A stretch of DNA of 36,318 nucleotides, taken from assembly GCA_900317425.1 (NCBI GenBank), contig ONGR01000019.1:1-36318 (forward strand), in the 5' to 3' direction. This document shows, piece after piece, positions 8,656-15,363 of the stretch. The number at the start of each line of letters is the position of its first letter. Positions within the stretch are counted from its first letter, which is position 1. Source of the DNA: an uncultured Eubacteriales bacterium (lineage in GTDB: Bacteria > Bacillota > Clostridia > Oscillospirales > Oscillospiraceae). The position numbers and the translations under genes were made by a program. The notes beneath the pieces were generated by a model, which had not been told where the DNA came from, searched no databases, and saw only the letters and a program-made list of their open reading frames with translations.

Positions 8656-9336
8656 CTATTTCCGCCGCACCGCCACGTAGCCGCAGTGGCGCAGATCCTC
8701 GGCGGCGATGTACCGGGGCCGGCTCGACCAGCCGTCAGCCACCTCCAGATAGAGCCGCGGCGCGGCGCGGCCCGCCACCGCCACCTCCACCGTGCCGTAG
8801 GCCACCACGATGTGGGAGCCGTAGCAGCGGTGATGATACAGCGACAGGATCAGCAGACTGCCCTGCCGGATCTCCCGGGCCATGGCCTTGGGCGACGCCA
8901 CCAGTCTGCCGGAGGTCCGCACGTCCCTGACGCCGAAACGGCGCAGACAGGCGTGGACGTAGGCCCACAGCAGGGCGTAGGACGTGCCGCCCAGGGGGAC
9001 GGAGTCCTTGATGCTCCAATAGGTGGCCCGATGCTGACCGATGGCCGCCACCCGGCGGAAGATCTCCGTCGGCGGCAGTTGGAGGAGACTCTCCGCCCCG
9101 TCCCGCCGGTCGATGGTGCACAGCACGTTGGTGATGGCCGTGGGGCCGCAGTGCTTGTGGAACCGGCGATCCGATCCGGCAAACTCACCGGTGGTGTGGT
9201 AGGTCACATAGGGCTGCCAGGGATGGTCGGCGGAGAGCAGCTTGCACTCGAAGCCCGTCTTCTCCCCGGCGTGGCGCACCGGGTTGTCAATGGGGCGCTC
9301 CGGCTCCCGTTTCCTGCGTTTGATCTCCACGTCCAT
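8656..9336 (-). CDS. C39-like (papain-fold) cysteine peptidase family protein
   Basis: The start at 9336 (MDVEIKRRK) is chosen because AGAGGAGG lies directly before it, although the spacing is unusually short. The 226-residue product contains HCGPTAITNVL, with a Cys-Gly-Pro-Thr nucleophile motif. SHIVVAYG supplies a histidine and VADGW an aspartate, the order expected for the C39-like peptidase superfamily. No signal peptide or transmembrane segment is visible, and the N-terminus is strongly basic, so the protein may be cytosolic. It is neither next to an ABC exporter nor to a bacteriocin precursor, so it is not a classic leader peptidase. The substrate is unknown. Confidence 0.7.
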   Translation of the reverse strand: MDVEIKRRKREPERPIDNPVRHAGEKTGFECKLLSADHPWQPYVTYHTTGEFAGSDRRFHKHCGPTAITNVLCTIDRRDGAESLLQLPPTEIFRRVAAIGQHRATYWSIKDSVPLGGTSYALLWAYVHACLRRFGVRDVRTSGRLVASPKAMAREIRQGSLLILSLYHHRCYGSHIVVAYGTVEVAVAGRAAPRLYLEVADGWSSRPRYIAAEDLRHCGYVAVRRK

Positions 9337-9354
9337 CCCTCCTCTTGTGTGGCT

Positions 9355-9360
9355 ATCATA
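9355..9360 (-). promoter_or_regulatory. Extended -10 promoter element of the C39-like gene
   Basis: TGGTATGAT on the minus strand is an extended -10 (TGn-TATGAT), 18 bases before the ATG at 9336. The -35 region 17 bases upstream is poor, as often seen with extended -10 promoters. Confidence 0.45.
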
Positions 9361-9418
9361 CCACAAAACCGGGAAAAAGTGAGAACAGATTGCAAACATT
9401 CCCCCCTTTTCCCCACAA

Positions 9419-9453
9419 AAACCACCCCGGAAGCAGTGCTTCCGGGGTGGTTT
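9419..9453 (-). terminator. Intrinsic terminator of the copper operon
   Basis: A 16-bp stem (9419-9434 with 9438-9453, three-base loop) follows the copA stop codon and ends in a T run on the minus strand. It would isolate the operon from the C39-like gene. Confidence 0.85.
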
Positions 9454-9460
9454 GTCTTGA

Positions 9461-11977
9461 TCAGCCGTCGATGGATACCACGGTGTAGTCCTCATCCTCC
9501 ACCGCCTGCCTCATCTTTTGGCGATCTGCCTCGCCGTTGAGCCGCACCAGGGCCACGCCCTTTTCGTGGCTGGCGTCGGCGCAGGCCACGCCGGGCACCG
9601 CCTCCAGCGCCCGCTTTACTGCCGCCTCGCAGTGCTGGCACATCATGCCCTCGATGTGCATGGTGACGATCTGCTCCTCCGGCGCTGCCGCCAGATCCGC
9701 CGCGGGGATCTGCTTTTTGCCGTGATCATGGCTGGGGTCATACAGCTTGCACCAGTTGAGCCGCAGGGCGTTGGACACCACGCAGAAGCTGGAGAGGCTC
9801 ATGGCCGCCGCGCCGAACATGGGGTTCAGCGTCAACCCCAGGGGAATGAACACACCCGCCGCCAGGGGGATGCCGATGGAGTTATAGAAGAAGGCCCAGA
9901 ACAGGTTCTGGTGGATATTCCGCAGGGTGGCCCGGCTGAGGCGGATGGCCGCCGGCACGTCGGTCAGGCGGCTCTTCATCAGCACCACGTCCGCCGCGTC
10001 GATGGCCACGTCGGTGCCGGCGCCGATGGCGACGCCCAGATCGGCCCGGGTCAGGGCGGGAGCGTCGTTGATGCCGTCGCCCACCATGGCCACCTTGCCC
10101 TGCTGCTGCAGACGGCGGGTAACGCTCTCCTTGCCATCGGGCAGGACGCCGGCGATGACCTCATCCACGCCGGCCTGGGCGCCGATGGCCCGGGCGGTCT
10201 TCTCGTTGTCGCCGGTGAGCATCACCACCCGGATGCCCATGTTCCGCAGCTGGCCCACCGCCTCGGGGCTGTCGGCCTTGATGACGTCCGCCACGGCGAT
10301 GACGCCCAGCAGCTCCCCGTCGCGGCAGAACAGCAGGGGCGTCTTGCCTTGGTCGGAGAGTTGCTCCGCCTTGGCGCGGATATCTGCGGGCACAGTTGCT
10401 TTTTCAGAGATAAAGGACAAGCTGCCGCCCAGCAGCTTTGCGCCGTTCCACACGGCCTCCAGGCCGTTGCCCGGCAAGGCGCGGAAGTCCTCCGCCGCCC
10501 CGGCGGTGATGCCGCGGCTCTTGGCCTCCTGCAGCACGGCCCTGGCCAGGGGATGCTCGCTGCCCTGCTCCAGCGCCAGCGCCAGCGTCAAAAGCTCCTC
10601 CTCGCTTACAGCGACAGGGATCACGTCCGTCACCTGCGGCTCGCCGGCGGTGATGGTGCCGGTCTTGTCCAGCACCACGATGTCCGTCTTGCCGGCGCTC
10701 TCCAGGGAGGCCGCCGTCTTAAAGAGGATGCCGTTCCTGGCGCCCACGCCGTTGCCCACCATGATGGCCACGGGGGTGGCCAGACCCAGGGCGCAGGGAC
10801 AGCTGATGACCAGCACGGAGATGCCCCGGGCCAGCGCGTAGCCGAAGTCGCCGCTGATCAGCGTCCAGATGAGCGTTGTCACGGCGGCGATGGAGATCAC
10901 CACGGGCACGAAGATGCCGGACACCTTGTCGGCGATCTTGGCAATGGGGGCCTTGGTGGCCGCCGCGTCGCTGACCATCTGGATGATCTGGCTGAGGGTG
11001 GTGTCCTCCCCCACCCGGGTGGCGCTGCAGCGGAGCAGGCCGGACTGATTGATGGTACCGGCGGAGACCAGATCCCCCGCCGCCTTGTCCACCGGCAGGC
11101 TCTCCCCTGTCAAGGCGCTCTCATTGACAGCGCTTGCGCCGTCTATGACCTTGCCGTCCACCGGGATGTTCTCGCCGGGACGGACCACGAACACGTCGTC
11201 CTTCTGCACGTCCTGGACGGCGATCTCCGTCTCCTGCCCGTTCCGCACCACGGTGGCGGTCTTGGGCGAGAGCTTCATCAGGCTCTTGAGGGCGTCGGTG
11301 GTCCTGCCCTTGGAGCGGGCCTCCAGCATCTTGCCCACGGTGATCAGCGTCAGGATCATAGCGGCGGACTCGAAGTAAAACTCGTGCCTATACGCCATGA
11401 CCGCCGGGTCGTCGCCCCGCAGCTGGGCGCCCGTCATGGCGAACAGGGCGTAGGTGCTGTAGACGAAGGCGGCGGCGGAGCCCAGGGCCACCAGCGTGTC
11501 CATATTGGGCGCCCGGTGCCACAGCGCCTTGAATCCGCTGATGAAGAACCGCTGGTTGATGACCATGACGACGGCCGCCAGCAGCAGCTGCAAAAGGCCC
11601 ATGGCCACGTGGTTGTTCTCAAAAAAACCGGGCACGGGCCAGTGCCACATGGTGTGGCCCATGGAGAAGTACATCAGCACCAGCAGGAAGCCCAGGGAGC
11701 AGAGAAGCCGGCGCTTGAGCTTTGGCGTCTCCGTGTCCCGCAGTTCCTCCTGGGCGGAGGCGGCGCTGCTTTTGGCGGCGCCCTTCACCGACGCGCCGTA
11801 GCCGGCGTCCGTCACCGCGGCGATGATGCTCTCCGCCGACGCCGTGCCCTCCACGCCCATGGAGTTGGTCAGCAGACTCACGGAGCAGGACGTCACCCCC
11901 GGCACCGCCGACACCGCCTTCTCCACCCGGGCGCTGCAGGCGGCGCAGCTCATGCCCGTCACGTTGTATTGCGTCAT
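9461..11977 (-). CDS. copA: Copper-exporting P1B-type ATPase CopA with HMA domains at both ends
   Basis: The start at 11977 (MTQYNVTGM) has a GAGGTGTAAAGG ribosome region. The 838-residue pump would move Cu(I) out of the cytosol at the expense of ATP. An N-terminal HMA domain carries GMSCAAC. Around residues 390-393 is the membrane CPC metal site ([12 protein letters not shown]), near 435 the phosphorylated Asp in DKTGT, then SEHPLA, and near 632 the hinge GDGINDAP. A second HMA domain with GMMCQHC sits at the extreme C-terminus, which is less common than tandem N-terminal domains. It is the last gene of the csoR operon; only four bases separate it from the HMA membrane gene, so the two are probably translationally coupled. 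Confidence 0.96.
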   Translation of the reverse strand: MTQYNVTGMSCAACSARVEKAVSAVPGVTSCSVSLLTNSMGVEGTASAESIIAAVTDAGYGASVKGAAKSSAASAQEELRDTETPKLKRRLLCSLGFLLVLMYFSMGHTMWHWPVPGFFENNHVAMGLLQLLLAAVVMVINQRFFISGFKALWHRAPNMDTLVALGSAAAFVYSTYALFAMTGAQLRGDDPAVMAYRHEFYFESAAMILTLITVGKMLEARSKGRTTDALKSLMKLSPKTATVVRNGQETEIAVQDVQKDDVFVVRPGENIPVDGKVIDGASAVNESALTGESLPVDKAAGDLVSAGTINQSGLLRCSATRVGEDTTLSQIIQMVSDAAATKAPIAKIADKVSGIFVPVVISIAAVTTLIWTLISGDFGYALARGISVLVISCPCALGLATPVAIMVGNGVGARNGILFKTAASLESAGKTDIVVLDKTGTITAGEPQVTDVIPVAVSEEELLTLALALEQGSEHPLARAVLQEAKSRGITAGAAEDFRALPGNGLEAVWNGAKLLGGSLSFISEKATVPADIRAKAEQLSDQGKTPLLFCRDGELLGVIAVADVIKADSPEAVGQLRNMGIRVVMLTGDNEKTARAIGAQAGVDEVIAGVLPDGKESVTRRLQQQGKVAMVGDGINDAPALTRADLGVAIGAGTDVAIDAADVVLMKSRLTDVPAAIRLSRATLRNIHQNLFWAFFYNSIGIPLAAGVFIPLGLTLNPMFGAAAMSLSSFCVVSNALRLNWCKLYDPSHDHGKKQIPAADLAAAPEEQIVTMHIEGMMCQHCEAAVKRALEAVPGVACADASHEKGVALVRLNGEADRQKMRQAVEDEDYTVVSIDG

Positions 11978-11981
11978 ACCT

Positions 11982-12362
11982 TTACACCTCTTCCGTATCA
12001 ACGCCTGTGACCTGATAATCCAGCATGGTCACCGCCAGACGCAGCTGCTGCGGGTCCACCGGACGGTCGCAGAGCACGGTGGCCGTCTTGTTCTTCAGAT
12101 CCACCCGGCACACCGCACCCTCGATCCTGTTCAGGCGGCGCTCCACAGCCCGTCTGCAGTTGTCGCAGTGCATACCCTCGATGTGCAGAACGTATTTCTC
12201 CTGCGCCGGACCCTCCAGCGTCTTCTTCTCATCGGTGTCGATGATGCCGCCGCCACCGCCGCAGCAGGCGCCCTGGCCCCTGGCGTGCTTCACCACGCTG
12301 AGAATCCCGCCCGCGGCGGCCGCCGCGATCACGGCGATCAGCACATAATTGATCCAGCCCAT
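11982..12362 (-). CDS. Membrane-anchored HMA copper-binding protein
   Basis: The 126-residue product starts with one transmembrane helix (about residues 5-25), followed by a Cys/Gly-rich linker (ACCGGGGG) and a complete HMA domain from about residue 57 with the metal site GMHCDNC. The N-terminal helix plus CCGGG segment resembles the small FeoB-associated Cys-rich membrane proteins; that resemblance is my inference. It probably acts as a membrane-tethered copper chaperone feeding CopA. An AAAGGACG ribosome site precedes the ATG. It lies between csoR (32 bp) and copA (4 bp) and shares their promoter. The unusual part is the fusion of membrane anchor and HMA domain instead of a soluble CopZ. 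Confidence 0.85.
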   Translation of the reverse strand: MGWINYVLIAVIAAAAAGGILSVVKHARGQGACCGGGGGIIDTDEKKTLEGPAQEKYVLHIEGMHCDNCRRAVERRLNRIEGAVCRVDLKNKTATVLCDRPVDPQQLRLAVTMLDYQVTGVDTEEV

Positions 12363-12394
12363 TATATCGTCCTTTCTATGATAACCGCTTTTGC

Positions 12395-12703
12395 TTATTT
12401 CATCATCTTCTGCACCAGATTAACCAGCTCGTCCACCACGCTGTCGTCCCCGGCCTGGAGATCCCGCACCACGCAGGAGCGGATGTGGCGGGCCAGCAGA
12501 TCCCGGTTGAAGGCGTTGATGGCCGCCGCCACCGCCGACGACTGGGTGAGGATATCGGCGCAGTAGGCGTCCCGCTCGATCATACCGGCCAGGCCCCGGA
12601 CCTGGCCCTCGATGCGGTTGAGGCGGTTGAGAAGCTTCTTCCGCTCCTCCTCCGACCGCTCTGTCCGCTTCTCGCAGCAGGCGCATTTCTTATCACAATC
12701 CAT
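12395..12703 (-). CDS. csoR: CsoR-family copper-sensing repressor
   Basis: The start at 12703 (MDCDKKCACCEKR) is chosen by an AAAGGAGA ribosome site; a longer upstream reading would run through the promoter. The 102-residue all-helical DUF156 protein has C48, H73 and C77, spaced 25 and 4 residues apart exactly as the Cu(I) ligands of CsoR. It should bind operator DNA when copper is low and leave when Cu(I) binds. The LNRIEGQVRGLAGMIE helix is the family signature. The Cys-rich N-terminus (four cysteines in the first ten residues) is an addition not present in all CsoR proteins. It is the first gene of its own operon, consistent with autoregulation. Confidence 0.93.
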   Translation of the reverse strand: MDCDKKCACCEKRTERSEEERKKLLNRLNRIEGQVRGLAGMIERDAYCADILTQSSAVAAAINAFNRDLLARHIRSCVVRDLQAGDDSVVDELVNLVQKMMK

Positions 12704-12721
12704 AATCGGTCTCCTTTCAAA

Positions 12722-12771
12722 ATACCCCACAGGGGTATCATTACTATATACCCCTGTGGGGTATTTGTCAA
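12722..12771 (-). promoter_or_regulatory. csoR operon promoter with two CsoR-type palindromes
   Basis: The minus strand has TTGACA (12766-12771), a 17-bp spacer and TATAGT (12743-12748). Two sites, ATACCCCTGTGGGGTAT (12748-12764) and ATACCCCACAGGGGTAT (12722-12738), lie 26 bp apart centre to centre. They are exact inverse complements of each other. The first fills the -35/-10 spacer and the second spans the expected transcription start. TACCCC...GGGGTA is the known CsoR operator type, so repressor would both block polymerase binding and cover +1. Confidence 0.9.
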
Positions 12772-12776
12772 GACGG

Positions 12777-12811
12777 AAAGCAGCCCCTCTCGCGGAAAGA
12801 GGGGCTGCTTT
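12777..12811 (-). terminator. Hairpin downstream of the MerR gene
   Basis: A 14-bp stem (12777-12790 with 12798-12811, loop CGCGGAA) lies between the MerR gene and the csoR promoter. The long T tract is on the plus strand; on the minus strand the tail is only CTTTCC, so termination in the expected direction may be less efficient. Confidence 0.6.
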
Positions 12812-12843
12812 TTCTCCTTTTTGAGGCATTTGGCCGTAACCGG

Positions 12844-13572
12844 TCACTTGCCACGGCAGTACAGGTCGATCGCCTCCGCCGCAAACGCCGCAGTCCCGGC
12901 ACCGCCGGCGCGGTCGATATTCTCGGTAAACTCACCGCCGCTGCCATACATCTTGCCCAACTGCGCCAAGATCTCGTCCGTACAGGTATAGTATTGCTCC
13001 GTAATGAAGTCCTGCAACCGCTTTACCTGCCGCTGCGCCTCCGGTGCGGCGGCGTCGCCGTCTTTCATGGCGCCGAACTCCGCCAGAAGCGCCATCAGCT
13101 GCCGGCCGGTACCCTTGAGCTCCGCCATGGAACGGCCGCTGTTTCTGGTCTCAAATTCCCGGTAGGCATCCGTCGTCCCCCAGGAGGTCCGGGCTTCCCG
13201 GGCATATTCCTCCATCTTCTTCGTGTCAAATGCTTCAAAACACATATACTTCACTCCTGTCATCCTGATCCCTTGCGCCATGCGGATCAGATCATCGATG
13301 TGCTCCCGCTTCAGCGTCAGCATCTGGATTTGCTGCTCCAGCGCCCTGTTTCGATCGAAGTCCGGCCGATCCAGGATTCTCCGTATCTCCTTCAGGGGAA
13401 ATTCCAGTTCCCGGAACAACAGGATCTGCTGCAGCCGCTCCAGCGCAGCCTCGTCGTACAGCCGGTACCCGGCCTCCGTATGCTCCGCAGGATGCAGCAG
13501 CCCGATCTCGTCATAGTATTGCAGGGTGCGGATCGAAACGCCGGTCAGCTTGCTGACCTCATGCACCGTCAT
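12844..13572 (-). CDS. MerR-family regulator with TipAS-type effector domain
   Basis: The ATG at 13572 follows an AAGGAGG site at about 12 bases; a GTG immediately upstream would give tighter spacing. The 242-residue protein has an N-terminal MerR winged helix (VSKLTGVSIRTLQYYDEIGLL) with the usual coiled-coil dimer helix. A C-terminal domain of about 110 residues, with the W-x-Y-x-E-F start and the GTAAFAAEAIDLYC end, is typical of TipAS antibiotic-recognition domains. Regulators of this type bind amphipathic or thiopeptide-like drugs and turn on transcription from overlong promoter spacers. No drug exporter lies next to it, so its targets may be itself and distant genes. It has its own promoter with a dyad. 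Confidence 0.85.
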   Translation of the reverse strand: MTVHEVSKLTGVSIRTLQYYDEIGLLHPAEHTEAGYRLYDEAALERLQQILLFRELEFPLKEIRRILDRPDFDRNRALEQQIQMLTLKREHIDDLIRMAQGIRMTGVKYMCFEAFDTKKMEEYAREARTSWGTTDAYREFETRNSGRSMAELKGTGRQLMALLAEFGAMKDGDAAAPEAQRQVKRLQDFITEQYYTCTDEILAQLGKMYGSGGEFTENIDRAGGAGTAAFAAEAIDLYCRGK

Positions 13573-13599
13573 CACGGAAACCCACCTCCTTACAAGTAT

Positions 13600-13630
13600 A
13601 GCATAAACTATCACGCTGCGTCATAGTCAA
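13600..13630 (-). promoter_or_regulatory. MerR-type promoter with 19-bp spacer and dyad operator
   Basis: On the minus strand TTGACT (13625-13630) and TATGCT (13600-13605) are 19 bp apart, the overlong spacing used by MerR activators. A dyad ACTATCACGC-T-GCGTCATAGT (13607-13627, one mismatched pair) fills the spacer. An alternative extended -10 TGCTATACT (13595-13603) also exists. The layout suggests autoregulation by the adjacent MerR gene. Confidence 0.6.
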
Positions 13631-13662
13631 GTATTATTTTCCGGGAGTTTTTCCAAAGCCGG

Positions 13663-13800
13663 TTGGTATGCGCCGTGCGAGGCGGGACTGGAACAGCGAC
13701 TCGCCTAAGAGCCGCCGCTACGCGGCGCTTGGCTCGCTGCACACCCGCCTGCGGGCGGGCGCCGCTTGCGGTCTCTGCTGCTGCCCCACTTCCCATACCG
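13663..13800. repeat. GC-rich palindromic segment with tRNA 3'-end-like fragment
   Basis: No gene is convincing here. The segment is bounded by TTGGTATG (13663-13670) and CATACCGA (ending near 13802), an imperfect inverted repeat. At 13676-13696 it matches the 3' end of the adjacent tRNA-Leu(CAG) (13844-13864) at 18 of 21 bases, in the same orientation and 168 bp away. Short GC palindromes follow, such as GCCGC/GCGGC and CCCGCC/GGCGGG. It could be a degenerate tRNA, a REP/MITE-like repeat or an attachment-site remnant. Confidence 0.4.
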
Positions 13801-13802
13801 AC

Positions 13803-13835
13803 AAAAAAAGCACCCCCGTCTGGGGGTGCTTTTTT
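13803..13835 (-). terminator. Intrinsic terminator of the tRNA-Leu operon
   Basis: The stem AGCACCCCC/GGGGGTGCT is extended by A and T runs (13804-13817 with 13822-13835, loop GTCT). It lies directly downstream of tRNA-Leu(CAG) and has T tracts on both strands. Confidence 0.85.
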
Positions 13836-13839
13836 CTGC

Positions 13840-13927
13840 TGGTGCGCGAGGCGGGACTTGAACCCGCACGTCCGTAATGGACACTAGAACCTGAATCTAG
13901 CGAGTCTGCCAATTCCACCACTCGCGC
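13840..13927 (-). tRNA. tRNA-Leu (anticodon CAG)
   Basis: The acceptor arm GCGCGAG/CTCGCGC, anticodon stem CTAGA/TCTAG with loop TTCAGGT (anticodon CAG), a long variable arm of class II type and T loop GGTTCAAGTC are all visible on the minus strand. CCA is encoded (13840-13842). It reads CUG codons. It is the second gene of a two-tRNA transcript. Confidence 0.95.
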
Positions 13928-13952
13928 ATGGATCCGTTCTGTTTTGGGGAAT

Positions 13953-14039
13953 TGGTGCGAGTGATGGGACTTGAACCCACACGTCCATTCGAACACAAGC
14001 ACCTCAAGCTTGCCTGTCTGCCTATTCCAGCACACTCGC
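13953..14039 (-). tRNA. tRNA-Leu (anticodon GAG)
   Basis: The acceptor stem GCGAGTG/CACTCGC, anticodon stem CAAGC/GCTTG with loop TTGAGGT (anticodon GAG), a long variable arm and T loop GGTTCAAGTC identify a class II leucine tRNA with encoded CCA (13953-13955). It reads CUC/CUU codons. It is first in the transcript, 25 bp before the CAG isoacceptor. Confidence 0.95.
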
Positions 14040-14070
14040 AAATACCTTCCCCAAAACGGAACGCTTGACT

Positions 14071-14099
14071 ATTATAACCACGGTCCGAGCGTTTGTCAA
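14071..14099 (-). promoter_or_regulatory. Consensus sigma-A promoter of the tRNA-Leu pair
   Basis: TTGACA (14094-14099), 17-bp spacer, TATAAT (14071-14076) on the minus strand: both hexamers are perfect consensus, as expected for a stable RNA promoter, 31 bases before the tRNA 5' end. Confidence 0.93.
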
Positions 14100-14172
14100 G
14101 GGCCGCCGGTCACATTTTCCGGAAAAAGTCCGCCCCGCCGGTCCCGCCCTTGCGGTCCGGCAGGGCGGTGTG

Positions 14173-14889
14173 TTATACTTGGCTCAGCACCTGGCCGATG
14201 GGCCCGTCGATGACCAGATCGGCACCCAGAGAGGTCCCCACCTGGCCCTTGTTGATGACCACCAGCTTGTGGCCCCGGTAATAGTGGACCAGACCCGCCG
14301 CCGGGTATACCACCAGCGACGTGCCGCCGATGATGAGCATATCGGCATGGCGGATATAGTGGACGGCCCTGGCCAGCACGTCCTCGTCCAGTCCCTCCTC
14401 ATAGAGCACCACGTCGGGCTTGATGTCGCCGCCGCAGGTGCATTTGGGCACGCCGGTGCTCCCCGCCACGGCCTCCACGCCGTAGAATTTGCCGCACTTC
14501 TCGCAGTAGTTCCGCAGCACGCTGCCGTGGAGCTCCAGCACCTCCCGGCTCCCCGCCTTCTGGTGGAGCCCGTCGATGTTCTGGGTGATGACGGCCTTCA
14601 GCTTCCCCGCCTTCTCCCACTCCGCCAGCTTCCGGTGGGCGGCGTTGGGCTGGGCGTCCAGCGCCAGCATCTTGGCCCGGTAGAAGTCGTAGAACTCCGC
14701 TTTGCGGCGCATATAGAAGGTGTGGCTGAGAATGGTCTCCGGCGGATAGGCGTACTGCTGGTGATAGAGCCCGTCCACGCTGCGAAAGTCGGGGATGCCG
14801 CTCTCGGTGGACACGCCGGCGCCGCCGAAAAACACGATGTTGTCGGACCCGTCCACCAGTTCCTTCAGCTTCCGAATGGATTCTTCCAT
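14173..14889 (-). CDS. Sir2-family NAD-dependent protein deacylase (sirtuin)
   Basis: The start at 14889 (MEESIRKLKE) follows an ACGGAGGG site by seven bases; an ATG 21 bases upstream lacks one. The 238-residue enzyme removes acyl groups from lysines using NAD+. It shows the NAD-binding GAGVSTESGIPDFRS (residues 24-37), TQNIDGLH (102-109) with catalytic H121 in LELHGS, and a zinc module with C129, C132, C150 and C152. The product is cytosolic. It is divergent from the ArsC-like gene with only 42 bp between start codons, which leaves little room for two normal promoters, so at least one must start inside the neighbouring coding region. Confidence 0.94.
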   Translation of the reverse strand: MEESIRKLKELVDGSDNIVFFGGAGVSTESGIPDFRSVDGLYHQQYAYPPETILSHTFYMRRKAEFYDFYRAKMLALDAQPNAAHRKLAEWEKAGKLKAVITQNIDGLHQKAGSREVLELHGSVLRNYCEKCGKFYGVEAVAGSTGVPKCTCGGDIKPDVVLYEEGLDEDVLARAVHYIRHADMLIIGGTSLVVYPAAGLVHYYRGHKLVVINKGQVGTSLGADLVIDGPIGQVLSQV

Positions 14890-14931
14890 GCTTGTTCCCT
14901 CCGTTTCCATTTTGTAAAAGGAGTTGTTTCC

Positions 14932-15267
14932 ATGAATATTCAGATCTTCGGCACCTCCAAGTTCTTCGACAGCAAGAAGGCCGAGCGCTGGTTCAAGGAG
15001 CGCCGCATCAAGTATCAGTACATCGACCTGCGCACCAAGGGCCTGAGCGCCGGGGAGTACCGCTCCGTCAAGGCCGCCGTGGGCTACGACGCCCTGGTGG
15101 ATCGGGACGGCAGGGCCTGGAAGGAGCTCTACATGGACTACCGCACGCCCCAGGACGCCGAGATCGCCCTGCTGGAGCACCCGGAGCTGTTCCGCGCCCC
15201 CATCGTCCGCAACGGACGCCAGGCCACCGTGGGCTTCTGCCCCGAGGTCTGGGAGACCTGGGAGTGA
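14932..15267 (+). CDS. ArsC/Spx-like thioredoxin-fold protein lacking the usual cysteine
   Basis: The ATG at 14932 follows AAAAGGAG. The 111-residue product has the ArsC/YffB-type thioredoxin fold: FGTSKFFDSKKAERWFKERRI, then YIDL, and later APIVRNGR with the cis-Pro-like loop, ending VGFCPEVW. In related proteins the first loop normally carries a cysteine (pattern GTKKCFDTKKA or GIKNCDTIKKA). Here that position is Phe (TTC), so the redox or arsenate-reducing cysteine is absent; only one Cys (in GFCPE) remains. It is probably not an arsenate reductase but a non-catalytic family member, perhaps regulatory as Spx is. It is monocistronic with its own terminator. Confidence 0.8.
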   Translation: MNIQIFGTSKFFDSKKAERWFKERRIKYQYIDLRTKGLSAGEYRSVKAAVGYDALVDRDGRAWKELYMDYRTPQDAEIALLEHPELFRAPIVRNGRQATVGFCPEVWETWE

Positions 15268-15330
15268 TCTTTTCATAGAAAATGCCCTGCATTCTCTATG
15301 AGCGGGATCACGGCCTGCTGCAATATCTGT

Positions 15331-15363
15331 GCGCTCTGCCGGTTTCGGCAGGGCGCCTTTTTT
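15331..15363 (+). terminator. Intrinsic terminator of the ArsC-like gene
   Basis: The stem GCGCTCTGCCG/CGGCAGGGCGC (15331-15341 with 15346-15356, one G-T pair, loop GTTT) is followed by C and seven Ts. The T run overlaps the stop codon of the convergent transporter gene. Confidence 0.8.

Noticed and set aside
8656-9336. C39-like protein as a bacteriocin leader peptidase
   Set aside because: There is no fused or adjacent ABC exporter, and no double-glycine precursor peptide nearby.
9518-12010. A long plus-strand open frame opposite copA
   Set aside because: It is antisense to an unambiguous CopA, is rich in His/Gly/Gln, and has no family motifs or credible ribosome site.
13663-13887. Short proteins ending in REAGLEPARP-like sequence over the tRNA region
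   Set aside because: Such peptides arise from translating tRNA 3' ends; the region is a tRNA gene, a terminator and a repeat.
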